Below, piece by piece: positions 14,492 through 21,584 of a stretch of DNA of 24,203 nucleotides. The notes beneath the pieces are model-generated. The model had not been told where the DNA came from. It saw only the letters and a list, made by a program, of their open reading frames with translations, and searched no databases. The stretch is taken from positions 1-24,203 of the forward strand of contig DATKLX010000031.1 of the NCBI GenBank assembly GCA_035542155.1. The letters are read 5' to 3'. Within the stretch, counting starts at the first letter, position 1. Each line of letters starts with the position of its first letter. The DNA comes from DATKLX01 sp035542155 (lineage in GTDB: Bacteria; Chloroflexota; Anaerolineae; Anaerolineales; Anaerolineaceae). Position numbers and translations under genes: made by a program.

Positions 14492-15457
14492 ATGGAAACT
14501 CAGATCAGCCCCAGGTATCCGACCGTCACAAAAACCACGCCGACCTTCTATTTTATCGGCGTCACCACCACGAAATCCTCGATCATAAAGGTGTTCCCCC
14601 TCTGGATGAAGGAAATCGGCCGGGCGGAGGTGGTCATCGAAGGGTGCGACCTGAAGATCCATGACGAGCGTGAGAACTATCGCCGCGCCGTCGCCCAGAT
14701 CAAGTACGATCCCCTCTCCCTGGGGGCCCTGGTGACCACCCACAAAATCGACCTGCTCGCCGCGGCCCGGGACATGTTTGAATATCTCGATCCCTACGCG
14801 CAGATCACCGACGAAATCTCCAGCATCTCCAAGCTGGAGGACCGCCTGGAAGGCCACGCCAAGGACCCAATCACCGCGGGCCTCAGCCTGGACGCGATCA
14901 TCGGGGAGAACTATTTCGGGCGGACCGGCGGCGACGTCCTTTGCTTTGGCGCCGGCGGTTCAGCCATCGCTACCCTGCTCCATTTGATTAACAAAACAGA
15001 AAAAGGCGACCGGCCCCGGCGTTTCGTCCTGGTCAACCGCTCCGAAGGGCGACTGATCCACGCTCGCGAGATGGCCAGCCGGCTGGAGACGGATATCGAG
15101 GTGGAATACATCTGGAACGCCGACCCCCGCGAAAATGACCGCCTGATGAAAAACATGCCCCAGGGCAGCATCGTCATCAACGCCACCGGCATGGGCAAGG
15201 ACTCACCCGGCTCCCCGATTACCTGGGATGGGGTATTCCCCGCCAATGGGATTGCCTGGGAGTTCAATTATCGAGGCGAGCTGGATTTTCTCCACCAGGC
15301 GCTGGCCCAGGTGGAAATTCGCAATCTGAAAGTGGAGGACGGCTGGCTGTATTTCATCCACGGCTGGACCCAGGTGGTCGCCCAGGTTCTGCACTTCGAC
15401 CTGACCCCCGAGATTCTCGAGCGCCTCAAATCCGCCGCCGAGACGGTTCGAAAATAA
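14492..15457 (+). CDS. Shikimate-dehydrogenase-like NAD(P) oxidoreductase with altered substrate site
   Basis: A 321-residue protein, longer than typical AroE (about 270-290). It keeps the AroE fold signature: an N-terminal substrate domain, a Rossmann loop CFGAGGSAIATLL (residues 151-163), and NATGMG (230-235) replacing NATPLG. The catalytic lysine-aspartate pair is conserved as K85 (VTTHK) and D134 (GLSLDAIIG). The carboxylate-binding HSxSP is replaced by TKSSI (27-31), and AVNT and GxNTD motifs are changed to SSIS and GLSLD. Real shikimate synthesis is therefore unlikely. A related ring-containing or linear polyol acid is a better guess. The start is ATG at 14492 after GGAGAGG; the reading frame runs back into the aldolase gene but that extension is rejected. 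Last gene of the operon. Confidence 0.78.
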   Translation: METQISPRYPTVTKTTPTFYFIGVTTTKSSIIKVFPLWMKEIGRAEVVIEGCDLKIHDERENYRRAVAQIKYDPLSLGALVTTHKIDLLAAARDMFEYLDPYAQITDEISSISKLEDRLEGHAKDPITAGLSLDAIIGENYFGRTGGDVLCFGAGGSAIATLLHLINKTEKGDRPRRFVLVNRSEGRLIHAREMASRLETDIEVEYIWNADPRENDRLMKNMPQGSIVINATGMGKDSPGSPITWDGVFPANGIAWEFNYRGELDFLHQALAQVEIRNLKVEDGWLYFIHGWTQVVAQVLHFDLTPEILERLKSAAETVRK

Positions 15458-15474
15458 TATGCCTTTTTTCTTCC

Positions 15475-15507
15475 CTCCCCCATTTTCAAAGAACGAAAAT
15501 GGGGGAG
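15475..15507. terminator. Strong hairpin at the end of the catabolic operon
   Basis: CTCCCCCATTTTC (15475-15487) and its exact complement (15495-15507) form a perfect 13-bp stem with a 7-base loop, 18 bases after the last operon gene. On the plus strand the stem is followed by ATAGGAGG rather than a uridine run. It is probably the operon's 3' boundary but not a textbook intrinsic terminator. Confidence 0.55.
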
Positions 15508-15525
15508 ATAGGAGGGGGTCGTTCT

Positions 15526-15552
15526 TTGACGACTACGAATATAATCTATATT
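15526..15552 (+). promoter_or_regulatory. Possible promoter of the 95-aa protein gene
   Basis: TTGACG (15526-15531) and TATATT (15547-15552) with a short 15-base spacer. A better -10 (TATAAT at 15540) lies only 8 bases from the -35 and has no partner at the correct distance. The region is AT-rich and lies directly upstream of the gene at 15587. Confidence 0.35.
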
Positions 15553-15586
15553 AGGTTGGAATTCAAATTAATCACAGGGGAAGTAG

Positions 15587-15874
15587 ATGAGTCAAACATT
15601 ACGCCAGCAGTTGGTCACACTCTTCCGGGAATCCGGTCACGCTCACCACCAGGCGTTTATTTCAGCGGATGGAGCCGACCCGGAATGGCCGCTCTGGTAC
15701 GCAAACTACCTGCATGACCATATCAACGCGATCATGAAGGCTGCGTTTACCCGCAGCAAGCTGGTTCAAATGATCTTGAATGCGGCCGATGACCAGGAAA
15801 TCAATGCCCCCCAGGCGGATTGGACCGAATATTACGCCGATTACTTTCTCAAACATTACCCGATGCCCGCCTGA
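15587..15874 (+). CDS. Small hypothetical protein, 95 aa
   Basis: I do not recognise a named family. The protein is soluble and acidic, with no signal peptide or membrane segment. A histidine-rich start (SGHAHHQAF, residues 16-24) is followed by an aromatic block PEWPLWYANYLHDHINAIM (32-50) and a C-terminal DWTEYYADYFLKHY (78-91). The periodicity suggests a small helical bundle, possibly a ligand- or protein-binding module. AGGGGAAG precedes the ATG at 15587, and the hairpin at 15475-15507 separates it from the catabolic operon, so it is probably transcribed alone. It converges on the queA-like gene with a gap of only 15 bases. Confidence 0.7.
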   Translation: MSQTLRQQLVTLFRESGHAHHQAFISADGADPEWPLWYANYLHDHINAIMKAAFTRSKLVQMILNAADDQEINAPQADWTEYYADYFLKHYPMPA

Positions 15875-15894
15875 GCCGGCTGGATGGGCTCAGG
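15870..15894. other. Hairpin containing both convergent stop codons
   Basis: CCTGAGCC (15870-15877) and GGCTCAGG (15887-15894) form a perfect 8-bp stem with a 9-base loop. The stop of the small protein (15872-15874) and the stop of the leftward queA-like gene (15890-15892) lie in opposite arms. It could be a shared, uridine-poor terminator, or a chance result of the two overlapping gene ends. Confidence 0.35.
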
Positions 15895-17017
15895 GCAGGA
15901 TCAGGTGTAAATCCCCGAATTCATGCCACAGGTAGCGGCCCCGGATGGCCTGAGCATACGTCTGGCGGACATGCTCGCGACCGGCCAGAGCTTCGATCAT
16001 CAACAGGTGGGTTGACCGCGGCTCGTGGAAACCGGTTAGCAGGCCGTCCACGGAGAAGATCCCCCGCTGCGGGGTGATTAACACCTCCGTCCACCCCTCA
16101 CCCGGGTGGGTGGTCCCGTCTCGGCTGGTAACCGTGTCCAGCGCGCGGATTACCGTGGTTCCAACCGCCACGACGCGGTTTCTGTTTTCATGAGCCCCGT
16201 TGACCGCCGCGGCGGTTTCTGCAGGGACGCGGTAATACTCCGCTGGCGGAAACTCGTGATCTTCCAGGCTGGCTATCCCACAGTGCAGCACGAGCGGAGC
16301 AATCGCGACTCCCCTGGCTTCGAGCCGGTTCAGGATAGGCCGGGTAAACGCTCGCCCGGCCGAAGGCATTTCCGCCGAGCCTGGTTCCGTCGCGTATACT
16401 GTCTGATAAGAAGCCAGCGGCCACTCGCGCGGGATGTGCTTATAGCGAATGGGAAAGCCGTAGCGCTCGAGGTAAGTATATTCTGGTAGCAGCATCTGAA
16501 CGGACGCGCGCCACAGGCGGACCTGGCCTTCCCCCGCCCCACGTGAAGAAATCTGGAAGGGAGAATTCAATATCACCCGCGCTCCGCCCTCCAGGCTCAA
16601 TTCTTCTCCTACACGAGCGGTGAAGAACGGCTCGGAGGCAACCGGTCCAGGCCGGCGGACCTCTACAATCCACTCCCCTGCTCCGAGTCGGTTGGAAAAG
16701 TGCAGCTCGACCGGCTCATTGTTTTCGCGTGCTGCCCGCACAGCGGCGTTGATCGTCTGGCTGGTGTTGACCACCAGGACGTCTCCCCGCTCGAAAAAAT
16801 CGGGGAGATTGCGGAAATGGGTATGAATGATCCCTGGGCGGGAGCCGTAAGAAACCATCAGGCGCACCCCATCCCGTCCCACACCGCGCTCTTCCGGAGG
16901 CTCGTGCGCTTCCAGCTCAGGCGATAGCGTGAACGCATAAGCAGATGACTCTCCGCTGAAAGCAGGCGCTTCAATTTTTTTCAACAAAAGGTCTCTATCG
17001 TTAAATGTTTGCTGCAT
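15890..17017 (-). CDS. QueA-like S-adenosylmethionine:tRNA ribosyltransferase-isomerase (divergent)
   Basis: A 375-residue protein with QueA landmarks: LRLMVSYG-type start of the barrel, FFERGDVLVVNTSQTINA, YQTVYATEPGSAEMPSAG, VAVGTTVIRALD and LLTGFHEPRSTHLL. QueA transfers the ribose of S-adenosylmethionine to 7-aminomethyl-7-deazaguanine in tRNA, giving epoxyqueuosine. The motifs are shifted from the classical form (AEMPSAGRAFT for AAPTAGLHFT; GFHEPRST for NFHLPKST), and the N-terminus is extended and unlike MxLxDFDYxLP. It may be the divergent QueA-like subfamily rather than the housekeeping enzyme. No other queuosine gene is nearby. Start: ATG at 17017; an in-frame TTG at 17029 is possible but has no clear ribosome-binding site. 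Confidence 0.8.
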   Translation of the reverse strand: MQQTFNDRDLLLKKIEAPAFSGESSAYAFTLSPELEAHEPPEERGVGRDGVRLMVSYGSRPGIIHTHFRNLPDFFERGDVLVVNTSQTINAAVRAARENNEPVELHFSNRLGAGEWIVEVRRPGPVASEPFFTARVGEELSLEGGARVILNSPFQISSRGAGEGQVRLWRASVQMLLPEYTYLERYGFPIRYKHIPREWPLASYQTVYATEPGSAEMPSAGRAFTRPILNRLEARGVAIAPLVLHCGIASLEDHEFPPAEYYRVPAETAAAVNGAHENRNRVVAVGTTVIRALDTVTSRDGTTHPGEGWTEVLITPQRGIFSVDGLLTGFHEPRSTHLLMIEALAGREHVRQTYAQAIRGRYLWHEFGDLHLILP

Positions 17018-17080
17018 ACCGATAACCAATCTATTTGAATATTTTCCAAAACCAAAAGAATTTGTGGAAAAAGTCAGCGA

Positions 17081-17250
17081 TCAACGAATGAAGATTTCAA
17101 ATGAGCGAATGGCGATCTGATCCAGAGCATTTCTATAAAATCTATAGTGTCCAGGCTTTTCAAATACTGAATGGAAGACTAAATTTGCATTCAGGAATGT
17201 AGCTGGCCTAAAAAATTCGTTCATTCGTTTTGCCAAGGGCATTCGTTGCC
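17081..17250. repeat. AT-rich intergenic region with inverted pairs of CGAATG
   Basis: The 235-base gap between the queA-like gene and the SDR gene holds no gene. It is more AT-rich than its surroundings. CGAATG occurs at 17085 and 17106, and in the opposite orientation (CATTCG) at 17222 and 17240, forming two loosely matched inverted arms about 170 bases apart. This may be a degenerate MITE-like or dispersed repeat element; no target duplication is visible. Confidence 0.3.
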
Positions 17251-17252
17251 AG

Positions 17253-17963
17253 TTATTCACTGCTCACCACTTCCTTCGCCACATAACGCCCACCGGGTAA
17301 ATCGCCTTCCAGGAGAGCAACCAACCCGGGGACGCTTTCTTCGGGAAGCGGCCGGTCGTTGATGTCCTCGCCGGGGTAAGCCTCCTGGTGCATCCGGGTG
17401 CGCATATCACCCGGGTCGACCACGTAAACGCGCAGGTCGGGCGCTTCCAAGGCCAGCACCGCCGAGGCCTGTTCGAAGGCAGCTTTTGCCGCCCCGTAGC
17501 CTCCCCAGCCTTCATACGGGTTGATTGCCGCGTCGCTGGTGATGTTCAGGATCCGCGCGCCGGGCTTGAAATGCGGGCGCAGGGCCTGGATCAACCCCAA
17601 TTGGGCGACGACGTTGATCCGGAAGATCTCTTCGAGCCGGTCCAGGGGGAAATCCAGCAGAGCCGGCAGCGGGCTGGCGCCCAGGATCCCGGCGTTGTTG
17701 ACCAGCGCGTCCAGGCCGCCAAAATCCGCCGCCGCCTGGGCCAGGTCTTGCCGGTGTTGGGGATTGCTGATATCCCCAGGGATCACTGCCAGGCGGCCCT
17801 GGATGGGAACGCCTTCAAAGGCCCGGTTGAGCTCTTCCGCCCCGCGCGCGTCGACGATCAAATTCCAGTCCAGTCCGGCCAGCCGGCGGGATAGAGCCAG
17901 CCCCAACCCGCGCGATGAGCCGGTGATCAATACGGATTTTTCATGGGTTTCGAAAGCTGCCAT
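17253..17963 (-). CDS. Short-chain dehydrogenase/reductase
   Basis: A 236-residue classical SDR. The cofactor loop is ITGSSRGLGLAL (residues 13-24), with NNAG at 89-92. The catalytic residues are S143 (NITSDAA), Y156 and K160 (GGYGAAK). An aspartate at the end of the second strand and an adjacent arginine (VDAR) leave NAD versus NADP preference open. The substrate is unknown. The ATG at 17963 is chosen over an in-frame start at 18008 because GAGGAT precedes it at the right distance. It follows the response-regulator gene by 84 bases, a gap that includes a possible weak terminator, so it may not share that operon. Confidence 0.85.
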   Translation of the reverse strand: MAAFETHEKSVLITGSSRGLGLALSRRLAGLDWNLIVDARGAEELNRAFEGVPIQGRLAVIPGDISNPQHRQDLAQAAADFGGLDALVNNAGILGASPLPALLDFPLDRLEEIFRINVVAQLGLIQALRPHFKPGARILNITSDAAINPYEGWGGYGAAKAAFEQASAVLALEAPDLRVYVVDPGDMRTRMHQEAYPGEDINDRPLPEESVPGLVALLEGDLPGGRYVAKEVVSSE

Positions 17964-17986
17964 CACATCCTCTTTTCCTATCATAG

Positions 17987-18021
17987 AAAAAAATACGGTC
18001 CGCTGCATCGAACGGTGGACC
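17987..18021 (-). terminator. Possible weak terminator after the response regulator gene
   Basis: Read leftward, GGTCC (18017-18021) can pair with GGACC (complement of 17997-18001), followed after three bases by seven uridines (17987-17993). The stem is only five base pairs with a large loop, so termination would be inefficient. Confidence 0.3.
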
Positions 18022-18047
18022 AGTCTTCGCCTGGACTTTCGGACAGG

Positions 18048-18707
18048 TCAGATCTGGATGATCTTCATCTGGACGGCCTTTTTCACTGCCTCGGTGCGGT
18101 TGGAGGCACCCAGCTTGCTCAGGATCGAGCTGACGTGGAACTTCACCGTCCGCTCGGTGATGACCAGCTCGCGGGCGATCTCTTTGTTCGACTTCCCCTC
18201 GGCCAGGTCCTGGAGCACCTCCTGCTCCCTCTCGGTCAGGCCGGCTGCCATCGGGTCCAGGGTCTCCGACTTATTTTGAACCTGCCGGACCAGCCGCTGG
18301 ACGATCACCGGTTCCAGCAGGGAGCCGCCCGCGGAGAGCGTGCGGATCGCCTGGAAGATCTCCTCGCGCGGAGCCCCTTTCAATAAATATCCCTGGACTC
18401 CCAGTTCAAGTGCCGCCAGGATGCGTTCGTCGCTGTCGTAGGCCGTGAATACCAGGGTTTTCAGCCCCACTCCGGCGTCCTGGAGATAGCGCAGCACGGC
18501 GACCCCATCCAGCTCGGGCATCTCCAGGTCGAGCAGCAGCACGTCTGGCCGGGTTTCCAGCCAAAGCCGCAGCGCTTCGCTACCCGTCTCCGCCTCCCCG
18601 ACCACCTCAAAATCCGCCTGGGTGCTCAAGATCGCCACCAACCCTTCCCGCACCACCGGGTGGTCGTCGGCGACCAGGAGCCGCACCGGTTTTTTTGGCT
18701 GCATCAC
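18048..18707 (-). CDS. NarL/LuxR-family response regulator
   Basis: A 219-residue two-domain regulator. The receiver domain has the acidic pair D14-D15, the phospho-acceptor D60 (LLLDLEMPELDG), T88 and K110 (YLLKGA). The LuxR-type helix-turn-helix spans about 155-215 (LTEREQEVLQDLAEGKSNKE, then ERTVKFHVSSILSKLGASNR). It is almost certainly the partner of the histidine kinase immediately upstream. The start is GTG at 18707, with GTGA overlapping the kinase stop, or the adjacent ATG at 18704; GGAGG lies just ahead, inside the kinase gene. Its targets are unknown, but co-transcription with the molybdopterin oxidoreductase makes that operon a likely one. Confidence 0.93.
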   Translation of the reverse strand: MMQPKKPVRLLVADDHPVVREGLVAILSTQADFEVVGEAETGSEALRLWLETRPDVLLLDLEMPELDGVAVLRYLQDAGVGLKTLVFTAYDSDERILAALELGVQGYLLKGAPREEIFQAIRTLSAGGSLLEPVIVQRLVRQVQNKSETLDPMAAGLTEREQEVLQDLAEGKSNKEIARELVITERTVKFHVSSILSKLGASNRTEAVKKAVQMKIIQI

Positions 18708-19915
18708 GCTTTTCCTCCCCGGCTCCCCAGCCTGGGGATGATGGGGACGGTCGCGTCGATTTCAGTCCCCACCCCCACCTCGCTCTGAATGCGCAAATCG
18801 CCCTTGAGTAGCTTGACCCGCTCCTGGATGCCCGTCAGCCCATAGCGTCCCCTGGGAAGGCGGCCAGGGTCAAATCCGGTCCCATCGTCTTTGACCCGCA
18901 GGCGCGCCAGCGAAGGGGTCAGCTCCAGGTCCAGGCTGGCGTGACGAGCCGCGGAATGCTGGACGATATTCGCCAGTGCTTCCTGGGCCACCCGGTAGAG
19001 GCCGGTTTCAATGCGCACCGGAAGCCGTCGGTTGCCGCCAACGGATTCGAACTTGATCTCCGTCCGCGAACCGAGCACGTATTCCTGGACCAGCTTTTCC
19101 AGAGCTTCCGGTAGGGTTTTCCCCTCCAGGGAAGCGGCGCGCAGATCCAGGACCGAGCGGCGCGCTTCTTCCAGGTTGGTTTGCGCCAGGTCGAGAGTGC
19201 GCTGGAGCAGTGCCTGAACCCGCCGCGAGTCCGCGCCGTTTTGCAGCAGTAACTCCGCGGCTTCGAGTTGCAGCGAGATCCCCGCCAGCCCCTGGGCCAG
19301 CGTATCGTGGATCTCCCGCGCCAGGCGGTTTCGCTCTTCACTCGCCCCCAGCTCGACGCTGCGCGCGAAAAGCCGCGCTCGCTCGATGGCGATGCTGAGC
19401 ATATCGCCTACTGTATAGAGCAGGCGCAGGTCTTCGCCAGAAAGCTCACGCCAATCCGGGCTGGCGACGTTCATCACCCCTGACTTTTTGCCATGCGCGT
19501 ACAGCGGAATGCTGGCGTGGTATTTCAATCCGCGGGTATCTCCGGAGAGCCACTGCAGGCGGCTGCAGGTAATCACGTTCACGTTAGCCGCCCCTTCCAT
19601 ATCCCCGGCTCGAAAGGTATCCAGGCAGTAACACGTCCCGGCCATCCGCCGGGGGTGGTCGGCCAACGCGGGGGGCAAGTTCAACACCGCCGCCAGGTAA
19701 GGATCGCCGGTCTCGTCGTCCAGGAGCCAGATCCAGCCGCTGTGCAGCCCCAGCAGCTCGGCAGATTTCTCCAGGGTCGCCTGAAGCGCCTGGTCCAGGT
19801 CGACCTCCCGGTTCAACGCCTGGGCAATCGCATTCAGAATGACCAGCTCGCGGTTTTCGGGAGTTTTTTCCAAGCTAAAAATCCGCCTCAAATGAAAAGA
19901 TGCCCGTCGCTCCAT
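18704..19915 (-). CDS. GAF-domain sensor histidine kinase (NarX/NreB-like, HisKA_3) with GAF cysteines
   Basis: A 403-residue soluble kinase with no membrane segment. The N-terminal GAF domain spans about residues 25-185. HisKA_3 follows, with phospho-acceptor H203 in RLAREIHDTLAQGL, then an ATPase domain with the N-box YRVAQEALANIVQHSA (307-322), DDGTGFDP (343-350) and GRYGLTGIQERV (356-367). The GAF domain contains C95 and C97 (GTCYCLDTFRAGD) and C117 (NVITCSRLQW), a pattern I recall in other Chloroflexota GAF kinases, compatible with a metal or redox cofactor. The ATG at 19915 overlaps the oxidoreductase gene by 41 bases; a TTG at 19873 just after that stop is an alternative that would not affect the GAF domain. 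Confidence 0.9.
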   Translation of the reverse strand: MERRASFHLRRIFSLEKTPENRELVILNAIAQALNREVDLDQALQATLEKSAELLGLHSGWIWLLDDETGDPYLAAVLNLPPALADHPRRMAGTCYCLDTFRAGDMEGAANVNVITCSRLQWLSGDTRGLKYHASIPLYAHGKKSGVMNVASPDWRELSGEDLRLLYTVGDMLSIAIERARLFARSVELGASEERNRLAREIHDTLAQGLAGISLQLEAAELLLQNGADSRRVQALLQRTLDLAQTNLEEARRSVLDLRAASLEGKTLPEALEKLVQEYVLGSRTEIKFESVGGNRRLPVRIETGLYRVAQEALANIVQHSAARHASLDLELTPSLARLRVKDDGTGFDPGRLPRGRYGLTGIQERVKLLKGDLRIQSEVGVGTEIDATVPIIPRLGSRGGKA

Positions 19916-21497
19916 CGGGCAGGGTGAGGTGGTCGGCGCTATCTTGCAGCTTTCCTTCGCCGTCGGTGGCTCGCACTTTGAATACGTGGTGGCCCTTCTG
20001 GTAGGGTGCGTCGTAGCGCCATTGGACCCAGGTCAGCTTGCTCAGCGGAGGATTACGCAGCCCGGCTTCCATCCAGGGGCCATCATCCATCTGGACCTCT
20101 ACCCTGCTGATCCCCCGCGCTCCCGCAAAGGCAATGCCGCCCACCGGAACTGTTTGCTGCTGTTCATCGCGCTGGTTGATCGCCACGCTATCGATCACTG
20201 ATGTCGTCTGGACGACCGCCGTCGCGCTCCAGCCGCGAATCACCCAGTATCCCAGGGTCGTTTTGTCGGAGATCTCGAGATGCTCGATCCATTTGGGTTG
20301 CTTCATTCCATAATGGTTGGGGATATAGATGCGCAGTGGAAAACCATGTTCCGCGGCTAGCGGCGAGCCGTTCATGTCGTATACGAGCAGAGTGCGCTCG
20401 TCCATGGCTTCGTCCAATCCCAGGTGCTCGTAAAAACCATCGAAAGACGTGATGTTGATGTATTTGGCCTCCGGTTTCAATCCGGCCTCGGCCAGGACCG
20501 TCTTGAGCGGGACGCCCTTCCACAGCGCAGTGCTGATCAGGTCTCCCCCAACTTGGTTCGAGATGCACTCCAGGGTGATCATTTGCGCCCTGGATGGGAA
20601 TCTGCGCAGATCCTCTATGCTGAGTTCCAGCGGGTGGTCGACCAGGCCATCGACCTTAAAACGCCAGGTCTGTGCATCAGCGGTGGGGATATCGGCGTTG
20701 ATGTCGATCCGGTAGAATTGGCCGTTGGGCGTCACCTCGGCGCGGGTTCCCGGGGCCGGCTGGAAGCGCTTCGCCAGGGTATTGTATGGCGGCGAAGCGG
20801 CCGGCCCGCTGGTCTCCGCAACCGCGGTGGGAGAAAGGTTACCTCCCGCCGGACCGGCGGTGACCGGCAGCGCCCGCGGGTTCCGCGGACGCGACAACCA
20901 GAACGCCGCGAGAGCCAGCGCCAGGCTTCCGCCGCCCACCCAGAGCAGGAACTCCCGCCGCGATATCCCTCCAGCGACCGCGCCGCCAACGGCGCGCGGC
21001 ACCGCGTCTAACAGCGCCCAGACTGCGATCAGCCAGCCCCATGTAAGCAGGAGCAAAACGATCCACACCGCTGTGGCTGGCTCCTGCGCGAAGGAGTAGC
21101 CGAGCTGAACCTCCGCCAGCAGCGCGACCAGCGCAGCCAGGCTGGCCAGGATCAGGCTGGCGGTCAGGGTCCTCTGGGGCCAGCGGGCAGCGACCGCCGC
21201 TACCACCAGGCCGCAAACCAGCCCAAGAAGAATGAATTGAAAAATGGCGATGCCCTGCTCGGCAAGCTTGGCTGTGCTCGCCGTCGGGCCGAGGCGCAGA
21301 CCATCGATCACCCTCACCATCAGATCGATCGCGGTAGTAATCACCGGACCCGGCAGGATACGCGCCAGCCAATCGAATACGTCGAAGGGAACAAAAGGCA
21401 GGCCGATCAGGAGGTTGCCCAGCGAGAACAGGCCGATCAACCCCATGCTGATTACTCCCCCTGCCAGAGCCCCCCGTAACAAATAACGCTTGTTCAT
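19875..21497 (-). CDS. Membrane-anchored molybdopterin oxidoreductase (sulfite-oxidase/YedY superfamily)
   Basis: A 540-residue fusion. Residues 1-165 contain about five hydrophobic segments (near 8-33, 50-65, 84-104, 112-131 and 141-163). A twin-arginine-like ISRREFLLWVGGG (178-190) and another hydrophobic stretch follow, so the catalytic part is probably delivered outside the cytoplasm. The Mo-cofactor domain starts near 265. The molybdenum-ligating cysteine is C311 in ITLECISNQVGGD, and EHGFPLRIYIPNHYG is characteristic. A C-terminal Mo-co dimerisation domain (about 430-540) resembles sulfite oxidase. Substrate is unknown; sulfite, nitrate or S-oxides are candidates. The ATG at 21497 is preferred (GGGAGAAG upstream); a GTG lies three bases earlier. 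The kinase and regulator genes follow directly. Confidence 0.87.
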   Translation of the reverse strand: MNKRYLLRGALAGGVISMGLIGLFSLGNLLIGLPFVPFDVFDWLARILPGPVITTAIDLMVRVIDGLRLGPTASTAKLAEQGIAIFQFILLGLVCGLVVAAVAARWPQRTLTASLILASLAALVALLAEVQLGYSFAQEPATAVWIVLLLLTWGWLIAVWALLDAVPRAVGGAVAGGISRREFLLWVGGGSLALALAAFWLSRPRNPRALPVTAGPAGGNLSPTAVAETSGPAASPPYNTLAKRFQPAPGTRAEVTPNGQFYRIDINADIPTADAQTWRFKVDGLVDHPLELSIEDLRRFPSRAQMITLECISNQVGGDLISTALWKGVPLKTVLAEAGLKPEAKYINITSFDGFYEHLGLDEAMDERTLLVYDMNGSPLAAEHGFPLRIYIPNHYGMKQPKWIEHLEISDKTTLGYWVIRGWSATAVVQTTSVIDSVAINQRDEQQQTVPVGGIAFAGARGISRVEVQMDDGPWMEAGLRNPPLSKLTWVQWRYDAPYQKGHHVFKVRATDGEGKLQDSADHLTLPDGATGIFSFEADF

Positions 21498-21536
21498 CAC
21501 TTCTTCTCCCAGATCGGTCGAGCCAATCCAGTATCT

Positions 21537-21542
21537 ATTATA
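21537..21542 (-). promoter_or_regulatory. Likely -10 box of the molybdopterin oxidoreductase operon
   Basis: A perfect TATAAT on the minus strand, about 40 bases before the ATG. No convincing -35 hexamer is present at 16-18 bases, so an activator, possibly the encoded response regulator, may be needed. Confidence 0.35.
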
Positions 21543-21584
21543 GCCATTTAACGACCAAATAGGTTGACATTACCTGAATATCCC

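Noticed and set aside
304..15457. Known sulfoquinovose, uronate or classical inositol (Iol) operon
   Set aside because: The set lacks the diagnostic dehydratase, the TPP-dependent IolD hydrolase, the uronate isomerase and sulfo-sugar-specific genes, so none of these pathways is matched.
15540..15545. TATAAT as -10 of the small protein gene
   Set aside because: The TTGACG box is only eight bases away, and nothing resembling a -35 lies at 16-18 bases; TATATT at 15547 was preferred, with low confidence.
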